Source: Elasticomyces elasticus | Taxonomy: Eukaryota > Ascomycota > Dothideomycetes > Mycosphaerellales > Teratosphaeriaceae | Reading direction: 5' to 3' | NCBI GenBank assembly: GCA_035926095.1 | Contig: JAVRQT010000022.1 | Coordinates: forward strand, 1 to 64,000 | Length of the DNA: 64,000 nt | Shown: in pieces, positions 10,852-21,990 of the stretch | Layout: each line of letters opens with the position of its first letter | How positions within the stretch are numbered: the stretch's first letter is position 1 | The notes under the pieces: generated by a model | Told to the model about the DNA's origin: nothing | Seen by the model: the letters and a program-made list of their open reading frames with translations, nothing else | Database searches by the model: none | Made by a program: the position numbers and the translations under genes

Positions 10852-12235
10852 CTAGCGATACCGACTCCCCCTCTGCCTCTGATAAGGCAACGGCTCCACC
10901 CTCTTCCTCTTAAACTCCACATCCCCACCCACAATCCCAGCCCTCTGCATAACCCTAGCAGTCCCCTCATCCCACTTCGTCCTAAACAAATCTCCACCCA
11001 CAGCCTTCAACCCCCACCGATCCACCAAACTCCTCAGATTGAACCCCTCTCTAACCGAATGTCTCGGATTCAACCGCACCTGCTCAACGTCCAGAACCCG
11101 CGTCCTCTCCGCCTCACCATAAAGCACAGGTAACGGCTCCCCCTTCGCAACCGGGGACGACTGTTCCAGCACAAAAACAGCCATCCTCTGATACGGCAGA
11201 CCCTGTTGAGCGTACGCCGGAAGCCAGTCCAAGACGACATCTCCCTTCCCAGCCTCCAGATCCCCGAGTTGCACCCTCGTATCCGTAGGACTCACAGGGA
11301 TATTCACAGCCAAGTAATGACACCGATGTCCGAACCCATCCTTCCCCACATCGGGAACATCCGGGTTCACGACCACCACCGTCACCAATCTCTCCCCACG
11401 ATCGAAAGGTTGGATCCACATCGTAGGCGCGCGTTCGGAGAGCTCAGAAAGCAAGATATCTCCGTGCGCCACTCTCTTCAGCCGTGTGGAAGTAGAAACT
11501 GGAAACGCCATCTCGGTTGATACTGTCGGAGTCAAAGAAGGAAGGACGTCAGGTATGACGTTCATCTGGGTGAGTCGCTGGTTGAGTAAAGGGAGAGTGG
11601 TGGAGGACCAGCGGAGGTGGGCGAGGTGGCGGTAGATTGGTTTGGACATGTCGCCTGCACATCACGTAGCACATCAGCATGGATCTCGGGGTTTGGCAAA
11701 GGTGGGTGGGTGGGTGGAGCTTACCCTGCCCATCCTCAAACCGTTTCTTGATCACCGGATCATTAATATCAGCATTCACCTTCAACTCCTCCAACCTCCT
11801 CGCCATATCCCTCAACTTCCCTTCCTTTTCTCTCCGCAACTTGCCCTCTGAGCCATCGTTCCCTAATGAGCCCACCACGACTTTCTCCCGTAACCGTTCG
11901 ATCCGTTCGCGCTGCACCCTTATCTCCTCAAGTTTCTGCTGCCTATCCTCCTGCAAAAACGATCGTGCCTCCTGGAAACATTGATACGGTAAAAGCGGAA
12001 ACGGGATCTGCGTAGTAGAATTGATAGCTGCGCGACGGCGACGGGAGCCAATGGGTGTGCGTCGGGATTGGGCGAGGAGTTGGTGTTCGGCATTGGCTGT
12101 TGCGACTGTGAGGGGGTTTCGCTGGCGAGTCGAAGCTGGTGGTGGTGGTGAGACAGAGGGGGTAGCGACTTCGGTGGAAAGACAGCGGTGGGGACGGAGG
12201 TGCAAACACTGGGTAATGGGGCGTTTGAGGGACAT
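10852..12235 (-). CDS. MRPL35: Mitochondrial large-subunit ribosomal protein mL38
   Basis: Two exons on the minus strand, 12235-11725 and 11654-10852 (437 aa), with a 70-nt intron (11655-11724, GTAAGC...GCAG, phase 1). The N-terminus (MSLKRPITQCLHLRPHRCLS) is a typical mitochondrial targeting sequence. A charged coiled-coil region (about residues 95-165) follows, then motifs typical of mL38 (DMSKPIYRHLAHLRW, ITQMN-like LTQMNVIPDVLP). The PEBP-like fold includes MWIQPFDRGERLV..VNPDVPDV and HYLAVNIP. It builds into the mitochondrial large ribosomal subunit. It is divergently paired with another mitoribosome gene across 147 bp. The 3' half has a strongly G-rich coding strand. The intron carries a GGTG tetranucleotide run near 11700-11717. 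Confidence 0.93.
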
Positions 12236-12382
12236 GGCTGGTCGTTTCAATGGTGGAGTTGTTGTGGAAGTGTGAGGTTGGCGACAGCCTTTGCGGCGAA
12301 ACTTTGGCATCCCCGAGACTTGACCACCTTGAACCATAGCCACTACATACTGTACACACAACCCGAACCACGACTACACAAA
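12236..12382. promoter_or_regulatory. Bidirectional promoter of two mitoribosome genes
   Basis: Only 147 bp separate the start codons of mL38 (minus) and uL4m (plus). Both products are mitochondrial large-subunit ribosomal proteins, so a shared divergent promoter that co-regulates them is the simple reading. No specific factor site was identified. Confidence 0.7.
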
Positions 12383-13306
12383 ATGGGCTCCCTCCGCCTC
12401 CTCCCCCGCCCCGCGCAGGTCCGCTCCATGGCAACCATCGCTCCCAGCTCGACGCTCTCGCAGACCCAGGCATACGTCGACGCCAATATCTCAACACCAT
12501 CACAATCGCCGCGCAACCCCTTCATCACAACAGCCACGCTCACCACGCACGCCTTCCCGTCCTTCGAACCCACAAGCTTCGCCTCATACCCATCAACACA
12601 TCTACTCTTACCTCTGCGCAAAGACATCCTCCACCGCGCCGTAATCTACGAAGGCGATTCCACGCGCCAAGGCACAGCCTCCACGAAATACCGCTCCGAA
12701 GTCCACGGCTCAAACCGCAAAATCCGCCCTCAAAAGGGCACAGGTTCTGCTCGGCTGGGAGACAAGAAATCTCCCATGCTCAAAGGAGGAGGAGTAGCAT
12801 TCGGTCCTCACCCGCGAGACTTCTCCACCGACCTCCCACGAAAAGTCTACGATTTGGCGTGGCGGACAGCACTTTCGTATCGGTATAAGAAAGGCGAGCT
12901 CATACTTCTCGAAGACCAGGCAGAGATTGAGGGGGTGCATGAGCATAGTGCGGAACGGTATCTGAAGGATTTGTTGGTACATAACTGTATGGGTCACGCG
13001 CACGGCAGGACGTTGTTCGTTACACGACATTTCCGGGAAAACCTCTTCACTGCTCTTGAAGGGGAGGGTATGGGCCGCGAAGCCAGGGCTGAGGAGTGCG
13101 GGGACGTGGATGTTAAGGATTTGTTGGAACTTGGGAGATTGGTTATGGAGAAGAGTGCACTGGAACGCATATTGTCGGAACACCAGACTGATTTGGCGGA
13201 GAGTGAGAAGTTGCACAGTTGGAGTAAGGAGCAAAGGACGCAGGAGAAACGGGAGAGTAGGAAAGGTCATTTCACTGCGCGGAGGGCGGGGGCGATGGCG
13301 GCTTGA
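12383..13306 (+). CDS. YML6: Mitochondrial large-subunit ribosomal protein uL4m
   Basis: Single exon, 307 aa from ATG 12383; upstream in-frame codons lie in the shared promoter and lack a better start. The N-terminus MGSLRLLPRPAQVRSMA is basic and fits mitochondrial import. The uL4 core is clear: the extended loop region SNRKIRPQKGTGSARLGDKK followed by GGGVAFGPHPRDFS and LPRKVYDLAWRTALSYRYK, then the C-terminal globular part. uL4 binds 23S-type rRNA and lines the exit tunnel of the large subunit. A Lys/Arg/Glu-rich C-terminal extension (about residues 270-307) is typical of fungal mitochondrial versions. Confidence 0.94.
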   Translation: MGSLRLLPRPAQVRSMATIAPSSTLSQTQAYVDANISTPSQSPRNPFITTATLTTHAFPSFEPTSFASYPSTHLLLPLRKDILHRAVIYEGDSTRQGTASTKYRSEVHGSNRKIRPQKGTGSARLGDKKSPMLKGGGVAFGPHPRDFSTDLPRKVYDLAWRTALSYRYKKGELILLEDQAEIEGVHEHSAERYLKDLLVHNCMGHAHGRTLFVTRHFRENLFTALEGEGMGREARAEECGDVDVKDLLELGRLVMEKSALERILSEHQTDLAESEKLHSWSKEQRTQEKRESRKGHFTARRAGAMAA

Positions 13307-13567
13307 GGGAGGGGTGGGTTGTACCATATGCTTGTCCTACGATGCCTGAAGAGGTACTATGTATGATGGATCTGCTTCTGGACCCGCCGATTCTTTCTCG
13401 ATAGTCTCTTTCGAAGTGCCACCACTGAGTCTTACCTCGCTTTATTGGCAGCACCTCACTACAGGCACACAAGAGCAAACAGGCGAAGGCAGATGCTGGG
13501 GTGTTTCCGTTTCTTTGGCCAGGCCTGTCACATGTCAGAGGTAATATAATTGGACCGGAAAGCAAGG

Positions 13568-14203
13568 CCGCTAACGGCTGCTCGTTGATATGAATGCTCG
13601 AAAGCAGAGATGACGCATATTCAAGAGACTGATTGGATGGGAATGAAGGGGCGCTAGTGGGTGTTTGTGAATGTTAATGCTCGAAAGCGAGAGTGATCAA
13701 CTTGGAGAGATGATTGAACAAGAGGGCAAGAACGCTAACGGGAGTCTGAAGATGTGAATGTTCCTCGAACACTGCGTTGGCTGCCAATCCTGGAGGGTCT
13801 GACCACTTTGACAATCGGTGATTGCCAGAGGAAGCTTTGATTGTAAGCTGATGCTACTATAGCTCCTTAGACACACCTCATTGACAGGCCTTGCAGTAAG
13901 AACATACCGCTTTTCACTCTTGTTGGTAGAGACTCCATTGATGTGATGTGGGACTTACCACCATCTGCGTTCGGGCCCGGACGAGGCAATGTTTAAACTC
14001 GAATTCTAATCTCGTGATCTTCTGGCTTTGGCTCTCAACTCACCACTACTGTGCCAGCCACGTAAGGGTGAGACAGTTGTGGTGTGGTGTTTCTGGGCTT
14101 GGTATGGCACGTTAGCGCGAAGCAAAAGTCCGTCCACGGTACTCAATTGGGTCCAGGAGTAAAGGCGCTAGTGGGTGTCCTTGAATGCGAATGTTCGATA
14201 CGA
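13568..14203 (+). repeat. Four degenerate copies of a ~40-bp motif
   Basis: Copies lie at about 13568-13605, 13650-13690, 13731-13770 and 14164-14203. Each begins with CGCTAAYGG or CGCTAGTGGG and, after about 12-18 bases, contains TGAATG followed by a TCGAA-like word. The second and fourth share the 15 bases GGCGCTAGTGGGTGT. They are not perfectly periodic, so this is a dispersed local repeat rather than a microsatellite. Confidence 0.6.
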
Positions 14204-14464
14204 CCTCCGTGAGTCCGAAAGTCTTTCTTCTTGGCTACCCCATATTCAGTATTTGTTCACATTCTCGCAACATCTCCCGCCTTGTACGACTATATCTCTA
14301 CAGCAACGCGTCGCAAACAAGAAACAAAAAGTGTATATTGTTCGCAAGATCCTGCTCGATTTTTCAGTCCAAGTTTTGTATACTAAAACGCAGTTAAAGA
14401 AGCTGTGCGTGGCTTGCGAACGGAGACCAATTCACCACTAGAAAGACTTTCGGACTCACGGAGG
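14204..14464. repeat. 25-bp perfect inverted repeat, 261-bp unit
   Basis: Bases 14204-14228 are the exact reverse complement of 14440-14464. The arms enclose 211 bp with no gene. The arrangement is that of a small nonautonomous inverted-repeat element (MITE-like) or a fold-back hairpin. No clear target-site duplication was visible at the edges, so transposition is unproven. Confidence 0.65.
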
Positions 14465-15230
14465 GAACGTGGCTGCCAAGATTCGTAGGTGGCGTTGATG
14501 AGGATGAGAGATTCATGTCAATGCTGTTGCTGCTCCTGCTGATCAAATACAGACGCCGAGTAGGAGAGAATGCTGATAACACGATAGCGATAGCTTGGGT
14601 CTCACCCTCTGCGCAGCACTCCTCGTACTCGGCTCGTTGGCTAAGACGAAGGCCAGCACTGCCTTTTAGGAGACCGCCATTGCAGGTGCAATGGTGGGCG
14701 TCATGTAAGTCCGCCTCCACTTTCAACACCATTGTAAACCTCTTCGATTCGCTAATGAGTGGTTCTGGATGGAGTGCCAGAAAGACCATCACATCAATGG
14801 CGAGCTCGTTACTGCATATCCAGCTGTTAAGAAGTAGGTTTCTGGCTGGTGGTGGGGTATAGTGTCTCAGGGGGGCTTGCAATAAGTGATGAGTGGATCG
14901 TTGGTACACACTGACTGATAGCATATCTGCGATTGATTTCCTATCAACAATCTATCTGCAATCCACAATGTGGGTGCTCGTTGATGGCTTGCAATGACAA
15001 CGCCCCAGTATTTCTTCCAAGCTCCACATTCGACATTGCCGAAACCATCCAGCCCTTGGGCTGCAACGATATTGAAACACCAAACACTGCCAGATTCTAC
15101 GTTAAGTAGTTGTGGCTGCACTCAAAACGCCGCATTGCAAAAGTGCATCAGGGAGAATCATTCGAGAGAGCCCGTCGGGAGAGCCAGTTGGAAGAGCCAG
15201 GCGAGTCGTTGTGGATGCACCGCTGTTAGA

Positions 15231-17455
15231 CTAAGAGCCCGGGCGAGATCGCATGTGTTTGTCGTATGCCGGCTGCCAGATACTCATGTCTGTGGCTCGG
15301 GCATTGTCCTGCTGCTCCGGTGGCAATTTCGACACTTGAGACTCGTTCAGTTCAAACGCGCGCAGCAGGCGTCTCTGTTCGCGCTGCCATGTCTGGAGGG
15401 TCTCTTGTAGCGTTGATGCTGCGCTAATTGCCTGTGAACTGCCCGGCTTGGGCGCCAGATGGTGCCTGAGCTTTTCAATCATTTTCGGTACTTTGGTAAT
15501 CGTGCTTAGCGTCCACGGCTCGTCAGAATCCAGAGCCTCGTCATCGTACTTGAAGCAGAACTGTTGTGTCTTGAATGCTTCGGTAGAGTCAAGGAAGTCG
15601 TACGACAGTAGCACATCACACATCAATGTAGGCAGCACGTAGAAGTCGCATAGCACCGTTTCGTCTCGCGCTAGACCATATGCCCAGGTTACGTCTTTCA
15701 CAATACCACTTGTCCAGTCCAAGGAACCATCGGCAAGCTGTAGAGGGACTTGATAGATCTCGTTCGTGTCGATAGAGAAGCCTCTCTGATGGGCATAGGT
15801 TTCGGAGATGAGCATCACATCAGAGCCAGTGTCTGGCAACGCATCGACGACAGATCCACTCAGAGTACCTACGACCCGTTCTGCAGAGCCCAAGTACTGA
15901 ATGCGATACGGCATGCATCTGCGCAGCGTACGCTGGATCCTGTGTGCAAAGCGCTCGAACGTTTGAGTCAGACGCAGGAAAGGTGACCCGAGAATCACGT
16001 CCCGGACGCACTTTGGCATCACGGGGAACTCCAGCTGATAAACCTTGGTCTCGTTGCTGAATGAGAAGGGCAAGGTGACCAGACCGGTAGTGCTCGCAAG
16101 GCTACCATTGCCCAAGGTGGCTTTGATTCGTGCCCGGAGCGGTGTGTACTTCCGCACAGGTATGCCAAGGCGTTGCACGTACTCGCGGGAAATGATGTTT
16201 CTTCCAGCGCCCCTGTCGGCCAGACATGAAACCTCTACAGCACCAAGTCGTCCGTTTATCTGCGGTTCGTATCGCTGGACGGACTGCCACGGTCTCGCAT
16301 CTTCGTACACTCTCAATCCATTGTAGAAACTGTGCCGAGCTTGGTGGCTGGCCACGTCGATCTTCATCGAATCCAGAACCATAAGTAGCTGGCGCAGACC
16401 ATCGATCAGCGTACTATGGTCACCATAGAGCGCACCCCGCTGGATATCGACAGCCATCTGGTCCACAAGTACATCTCTCATTAGGGCACAATGCTTCTTG
16501 AGTTCCTTTGCGAGCCAACTGCTCAGTTCGATCAGATCGCACACGCCGTTTCTGAGTTCTTGCATAATAAGCTGGGCATCAATTTTTGCCCGAACCTTCT
16601 TCCGCTCACATTCCGGAACCACAGCGCTGAATTCGATACGTATAGTCTCGAATAGAGAAGACAAGCTATACTTGGTGTTACACAATACCTCGTTCCAGAA
16701 AATCTCCTCGCTAGCATTAGCGCAATGCTGTTTTTGCTGTAAGCAGAACTCGAGCATCCAAAGCTCGTATTCTAACACTTCCCAGGGAAGCTCTGTCGAC
16801 CGTGCTTTCTGCTTGGAGCCACCTGAGTTGGGGCCGAAGTGCACCCTGCGGTAATTGCTGACATTGTGGCGCAGCTTCGCGTGAGTGGAAACCGACGGTA
16901 TATCAAGCTCATCCAGCCTCGTTATAGGAGCAGCAGGTGCCTGGTTCCATGGTAGTGGGAATCGCCGGTACCGTTAACCCCAAGCTCTTCATAAATAGCG
17001 TGCCATATCGCATCCTCATCTTCATCCTCATCTTCTGTGGTAGGCGGAGATCTTATTGGGGACAGCGGTAGTCTCTGTGCCACTGTAGATTTGTCGGTAC
17101 CATTAAGCCCCAGATCTTCATAAATGGCGTGCCAGATCGCGTCCTCACCTTCATCCTCATCTTCTGTGGGAGGCCGAGATCTTATTGGGGACAGCGGCAG
17201 TCTTTGTGCCACTGGAGGCTTGTCGGAGAGGGCCGGGACTATACCGGTAGGGTCGACAACGAGTTCTTTGGCGAACTCGTCTAGATGATGAAGACGAGAA
17301 GCATCCACGTTGATCAGGTTGCTGGAAGATCTGGGTCCTTGATCTACAATGCCCCCATTCAGGTACTCACAAGGGTCCTGTCTATGTTGGGAGTCATGCA
17401 CTGTCGGTATCACTGTCGCAGAAGGGGGTTGCCCGCTCGACAATGCCGGCGGCAT
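15231..17455 (-). CDS. Retropepsin-like protein with two aspartic protease domains
   Basis: The main exon is 16940-15231 on the minus strand. It carries two retropepsin-like domains. The second (about 290-420 residues into this exon's product) has a catalytic-type DTGSD motif after VVDALP and the closing hydrophobic strand CDVLLSYDFL. The first has the same layout (VEVSCLADRGAGRNIIS...RDVILGSPFL) but D-R-G instead of D-T/S-G, so it is probably inactive. A helical N-terminal region precedes both. The 5' end is unsettled: no ATG precedes this exon's coding start. A 38-nt intron (16941-16978, GTTAAC...CCAG) joins it in phase to an upstream frame with ATG at 17455 (728 aa total), but that frame continues open to 17620, so further 5' exons may exist. 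Such stand-alone retropepsin proteins are common in Dothideomycetes and need not be transposon parts. Confidence 0.65.
16971..17228 (-). repeat. Tandem 129-bp duplication in coding sequence
   Basis: Two adjacent copies of a 129-bp unit (about 17228-17100 and 17099-16971, read on minus) each encode 43 residues. The unit contains VAQRLPLSPIRS, a Glu/Asp run and DAIWHAIYE-LG-NGT. The copies differ at several positions. The unit keeps the reading frame and ends next to the proposed 38-nt intron, so the duplication may confuse automatic exon calls. Confidence 0.8.
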
Positions 17456-17736
17456 ACCGGTTGTGTGCTCGTAGAGTTGTGGAGTCCTTCCGATGTCGGT
17501 ACCTGTAATCGCCGCTGTAGGCGTGCCGGGATTGATATATGGTTTGCAACTTGTGACGGCCGTTGTCTGGGACTTAGTGTTCCCTAAAACAGGTGTTACC
17601 ACGAAATGGCTCAGCCGCACCAGGTAGCTAAGTATCAGCTTAGGCTACTGCAAGACTTGACGCGTGCATGTCGACTCATCCTTTACATACGTAATTACTA
17701 CCGAGGGGTGTCCAGCATCTTGACTAGCCGTGTGGC

Positions 17737-18779
17737 ATGCGCGATATCGAAGCAGGTGTATCATCCATGCGGCCCAACACAGGTGTTGCACCGCACACCG
17801 ACGGCTATCCGGCCGTCGCAAGCTTCATATCCAGTGATCCCGACAGCGAATCTTTTGTCTTTCGCAAGTTCAATACTCTCACAGCAAGGAAGCTGCTGCA
17901 TGCGCAGGCGGAGCTTATGGACCTCGAGCATCGTCTGGCAGAACTCGATGCCCAGGCAGCGGCGAGTAATGACCATGAGCTGCATCTATCGGCAAGGGAA
18001 TGGGAGAGGTTTACAGCAAATGCAAAGGTCCGCAGCCAGGAGAAGGAAAGAGGGGCATTGATGGACGAGATTGAGGTGAAATTAGACAAGTATCGTGAGT
18101 TCCGGGCCATGACCCACCCGTAGTGCCCGTGCTTATATATGTTGCCATGGCAGATCAATCGCTCCTACTACAAAGTCAGGTCGCTCGACTTGTCAAGCCT
18201 CCTCGTCGCGTACTGCAGGCTTACAGAGAAGCACTACTAGGTGCAGATGGCAAAGATCCGAAGCTGGGCGGCAAGGCGCAATACATGCTTGACGACGAAG
18301 AGGATCTCGTGATACTCAATCCTCCTGTACACAATGATGCTCTATCGCATTTCTTGCGCCGACACTGGCTATTTGGCACCAGGGTACGCATCACTTTGTA
18401 CAGACGCTCGATACGCTACTGACCTCTGGTGCAGAGTCGACTGACTGACCCGACATCGCAAACCAGATACTTTCCAGAGCAGACGCTCACATTTCTCGTC
18501 AACATCTGCAGCACCGCCATCGCCGCTACACTCCTGATAGGCTCGATACTCGCCTTGTACTTCGTAACGAGTCCGGATGCTAGACTCGGCATTGTGTTGG
18601 CTTTTATCGTGCTCTTCGCGCTTGGCCTCAGCGTGTCAACCAGCGCAAGCCGAGATGCTGTCTTCGCAGCAACGGCGGCCTACTCCGCTGTACTCATTGT
18701 ATACATCTCGGGGAGTGGGATCAGTGGAGGGAATGGTGGCTTCAGTCCTGGCTCGAGCAACTGTTCTATGATAGCGTGA
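17737..18779 (+). CDS. DUF6594 family membrane protein
   Basis: Three exons, 17737-18094, 18154-18383 and 18435-18779 (310 aa), with introns of 59 and 51 nt, both GT-AG and in phase. The order of motifs is that of the fungal DUF6594 family. First comes YPAVASFISSDPDSESFVFRKF and a long coiled-coil (ARKLLHAQAELMDLEHRLAEL), then LLLQSQVARL, and the Asp-rich DDEEDLVILNPP segment. Next are HFLRRHW and RYFPEQT, and finally three closely spaced hydrophobic helices (about residues 205-285, with RDAVFAATAAYSAVLIVYISG). The function is unknown; a membrane-anchored coiled-coil protein is all that can be said. The 3' end may be extended by a missed intron because the last 20 residues are Gly/Ser-rich and atypical. 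It is divergent from the retropepsin gene. Confidence 0.85.
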
Positions 18780-19736
18780 ACCAACTTAACCAGCTGATCA
18801 TGCTTGCGAACAGTATCGCACACGTGAGTCGCGGCATCACCGGAAACCGCTAGGGGGGCTTCGTTGCTTTCCAAGCTTCCGAGTCCACAGCAGCCACACA
18901 AGGAGGTGGAGAGACTTCTTGAAGCGTCTCCTTTATGCGACTGAGGGCACCTGTTGAATATCATGCATCATCCGGACTTCTAGAACTCGAACGACACGTA
19001 AGGGCGATTTCATTAAGAGGCCACGGAACGCGACAGCTGCTTCGCCGGAGAGTGCGTCAAACTCCCTTGAAACAAGCTTGTTGAGCGCCAACCCAATTCC
19101 CGATTCTGGCCTTAGAATTTCTGTAAGACTTGCGTAGACTGGACATGATCAGATTGTGCTTATAAGCCGACAAAGATGGAGCAGCTGATCAAGCAGGTAT
19201 AGACAGCGCTCAACGACAAAATTCATGATGGGATGTATTCTGACTCCCAGTCGATGCTACCGAACATTGCCACCCCATTTTGAAGGAATGAGGCACCATA
19301 ACAGAAGCAAGTAAAGCTGATGTACATCGGCAAGACCAGATGGGGCTCAACAATCGCTTAAGTAACATTAAAAAAGGCGTTTTCTTGGTCTGCTATGACG
19401 CGCGATGATCACTTCGACGTACATGATCTGCGATACTGCCGGGAATATCTGGATGGGGGTGTGATTTTGGGAGATGGCGAGTCAGTCGATCGAGCGCCCT
19501 GCATGGTGCAATTACCCGATCAAGCTGCTAGCTGTCGATCATCCCGAAAACCCGGTCGCCAGTCGATCGCCAAGACTATAAGCGATGTGATTGAGCATCC
19601 GAATCTGTCTCCAGTCTCCACCAGCTTCCCTGTCATCATCACCAGTCATCGAGAGACGAGCGTGTCCTATCAAAGGTAGGTAGATCACAATTCTCCATGG
19701 TATGTATCCAGTCTCGGATTCATTTCATAAGCGAGC
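18780..19736. other. Noncoding intergenic stretch
   Basis: Only short frames are present. A 94-codon plus-strand frame (19395-19679) just before the transporter has no domain and is not joined to it by good splice sites. The right part should hold the transporter promoter. Nothing else was seen. Confidence 0.45.
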
Positions 19737-21519
19737 ATGCCTCTTTTCCACGATACTGCTTTTGCTTACTTCTGTTCGAGGATATCTAAAACACGAGTGA
19801 ACAGACTTGGAGACGTTGAGAAGGCCTCTTGCGATACAGACCATGTAAACTTGGTTGAGTGGGGTGGCCCAGACGATGCAGAGGTACATGAGACCGAGAT
19901 CCTACTCTCAACTGAGCTCCAGCACCGCAGCTGACTCTAACCCATAGAATCCGTTGAGTAAGAAATACGACTTCTTCTCGAAACCGAAATACTACTCCTC
20001 ACTAAACACATACAGACTGGTCCTCATGGAAGAAAGCATGGGTAGCGTTCCAAATCTGCCTCCTTTCATGGGCAATATTCGTGGGTGGAGCGATCTATTC
20101 TGCTGGTGTTGACAGTGTGAGTTGCTCCGCCGGGAGAGAGCGTACATCGGCTAAAAGATTCTAGGTCGAAGAAGACTTCCACATCACCGAAGTGGAAGCC
20201 ATTCTCGGTCTCACCATGTATGTGCTCGGCAATGGTGTTGGAGTGATGTTCTGGTCCCCCATCACAGAGATACCACAAATTGGCCGGAACCCTGTCTACC
20301 TGGGGACTCTGCTCCTGTTCCTCCTTCTGCAGATCCCGACAGCGCTTGCGACGAATCTAGCGATGCTACTTATCTTCCGGTTTATTACAGGGTTCATCGG
20401 ATCGCCGAGCCTAGCAGCTGGAGGAGCGTCTCTGGGTGATATGTATCCGCCACGCAAGAAAGCGTATGCCATCACTTGGTGGGACCTGGCAGCCCTGTGC
20501 GGTCCAGCTCTCGGGCCACTCATTGGCGGCTACGCAGTACAGGCTGCTGGCTGGCGCTGGACCATGTGGGAACTCATGGCAATCAATGGTGCCGTACTCG
20601 TTCTGCTAGTCTACTTTCTGCCTGAAACCTCTGCAGCCAACATACTGTTTCGTCGTGCGAGACGAATCCGGCTAGAGACTGGTGACAGGACGTATCAAAG
20701 TCAAGGAGAACTGGACTCGGCCGATCTGGACCGAAAGGAGGTCTTCCGCGAGGCCATGATCCGCCCTTTCCTTCTGAATGCAGAGCCGATTGTGCTGGCA
20801 TTGAATATCTACGTTTCGCTGGTCTATGCTCTGCAATACATCTGGCTGGAGTCCTTCCCTATTGTCTTCGGCGAGGTGTACGGCATGACACTAGGCGTGC
20901 AAGGATTCACGTATTTGTCGATTGCGATCGGGGCTTTGATAGCGATTCCGCCATTCTTCTGGCATCTTCGGGTGCACGTCGAGCCGCAATTCGATCAGAA
21001 TGGGGAGATGGAGCCCGAGGCCCGCTTGATAGCTGCCGTCGTTGGGTCATTCTTCATACCTGTAGTATGTCAGCCGTGCCATAGAGTGACTATCATATGC
21101 TGACGGAGATAGGCACTTTTCTGGTTTGGGTGGTCGGCGGCCTACGATCTCCACTGGGCCATGCCTTGCGCCGGTTGCGTTTTCTTTGGAGCTGGTATAC
21201 TGCTACTCTTTGTAAGTTTTCGCGAGAGGAATGCGTTCTTTGCAGCTACTGACCTGCTCATCGCCAGAACTGCATCCTGACATATCTAGCCGATGTGTAC
21301 CCTCGGCATACGGCATCAGTCCTCGCAGGCAACGAACTCATGAGGTCTGCGTTCGCCGCAGGCTTTCCTCTATTTGCGCCGGCCATGTATCATCAACTGG
21401 GTATAGCATGGGCAAGCTCTTTGCTCGCATTCCTCGCTTGTGCATTCGTGCCATTGCCTTTCCTGTTACGAAGGTACGGGAAGAGGTTGCGATTGGCATC
21501 TAAGAACGCGGGCAAATAG
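19737..21519 (+). CDS. MFS drug:H+ antiporter-type transporter (DHA1-like)
   Basis: Six-exon model: 19737-19883, 19948-19957, 20016-20116, 20165-21064, 21113-21211, 21268-21519 (502 aa), introns 48-64 nt, all in phase. Exon 2 is only 10 nt; it supplies NPL and completes the family motif DDAENPLNWSSWKKAW. The protein has the twelve-helix major facilitator layout: SPITEIPQIGRNPVY after TM2, GSPSLAAGGASLGDMYPPRKK between TM4 and TM5, GPLIGGYAVQAAGWRW in TM5-6, a central cytosolic loop (about 245-290), and ADVYPRHTASVLAGNELMRS between TM10 and TM11. This pattern matches plasma-membrane multidrug or polyamine exporters. The substrate cannot be predicted. No biosynthetic cluster genes lie next to it. 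Confidence 0.88.
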
Positions 21520-21990
21520 CAGAGTAGGTAGCGTGTAATGGAGACTCTCACGGCAGTATGCATGGTCCGTACATTCGCCCAACGTTGCATCAGCTGGAAT
21601 ACTGCTGTTCTTGAGAGAGATATGCTTCAGTACTCACGTATTGTATACTGATCATGGTTGGAGCTGACGACAGCATCACTATAGTCATTGCTAGAGACCT
21701 CGACTGGAAGTGCCCTCTCCCTCTTCCTCGGATCCAGCAAACGGAAGCCAAGAAGTAGTGACTCGACGTGCGACAATGTCCAGTTGGCCCTCCGAAAGCG
21801 GAAAGCATCTGGTTCCCAGTACTGCTCCGAGACATGTAAGGTTTTTTCGCTTCGAGTGATCCTCTTTGTTATGCGAGCTATTCACACACTAACATGGAGG
21901 TAGTCTGGCAATACAGCTCCTGCAGTACTGCTCCTTCAGCAGACACTGCCTATCTCCCCGCAGCACAAGGGTCCTGCTCGCATCACCGTG
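21520..21990. other. Intergenic, no gene seen
   Basis: This stretch lies between the convergent MFS gene and the MYND copy. It has short frames only and serves as 3' flank for both. Confidence 0.5.

Larger units (their letters stand above)
13307..15230. other. Gene-poor stretch with small repeats
   Basis: There is no convincing gene in this 1.9-kb interval. It contains four degenerate copies of a motif of about 40 bp (13568-14203) and a 25-bp inverted repeat (14204-14464), listed separately. A minus-strand frame of 176 codons (14924-14394) has no domain and crosses the inverted repeat, so I do not call it. Confidence 0.5.

Noticed and set aside
14394..14924. 176-codon minus-strand frame
   Set aside because: Runs through one arm of the inverted repeat, low-complexity content, no recognisable domain.
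15231..17455. Interpretation of the retropepsin-like gene as a retrotransposon polyprotein
   Set aside because: No reverse transcriptase, integrase, RNase H, LTRs or RIP mutations nearby; the domain order fits stand-alone fungal proteins.
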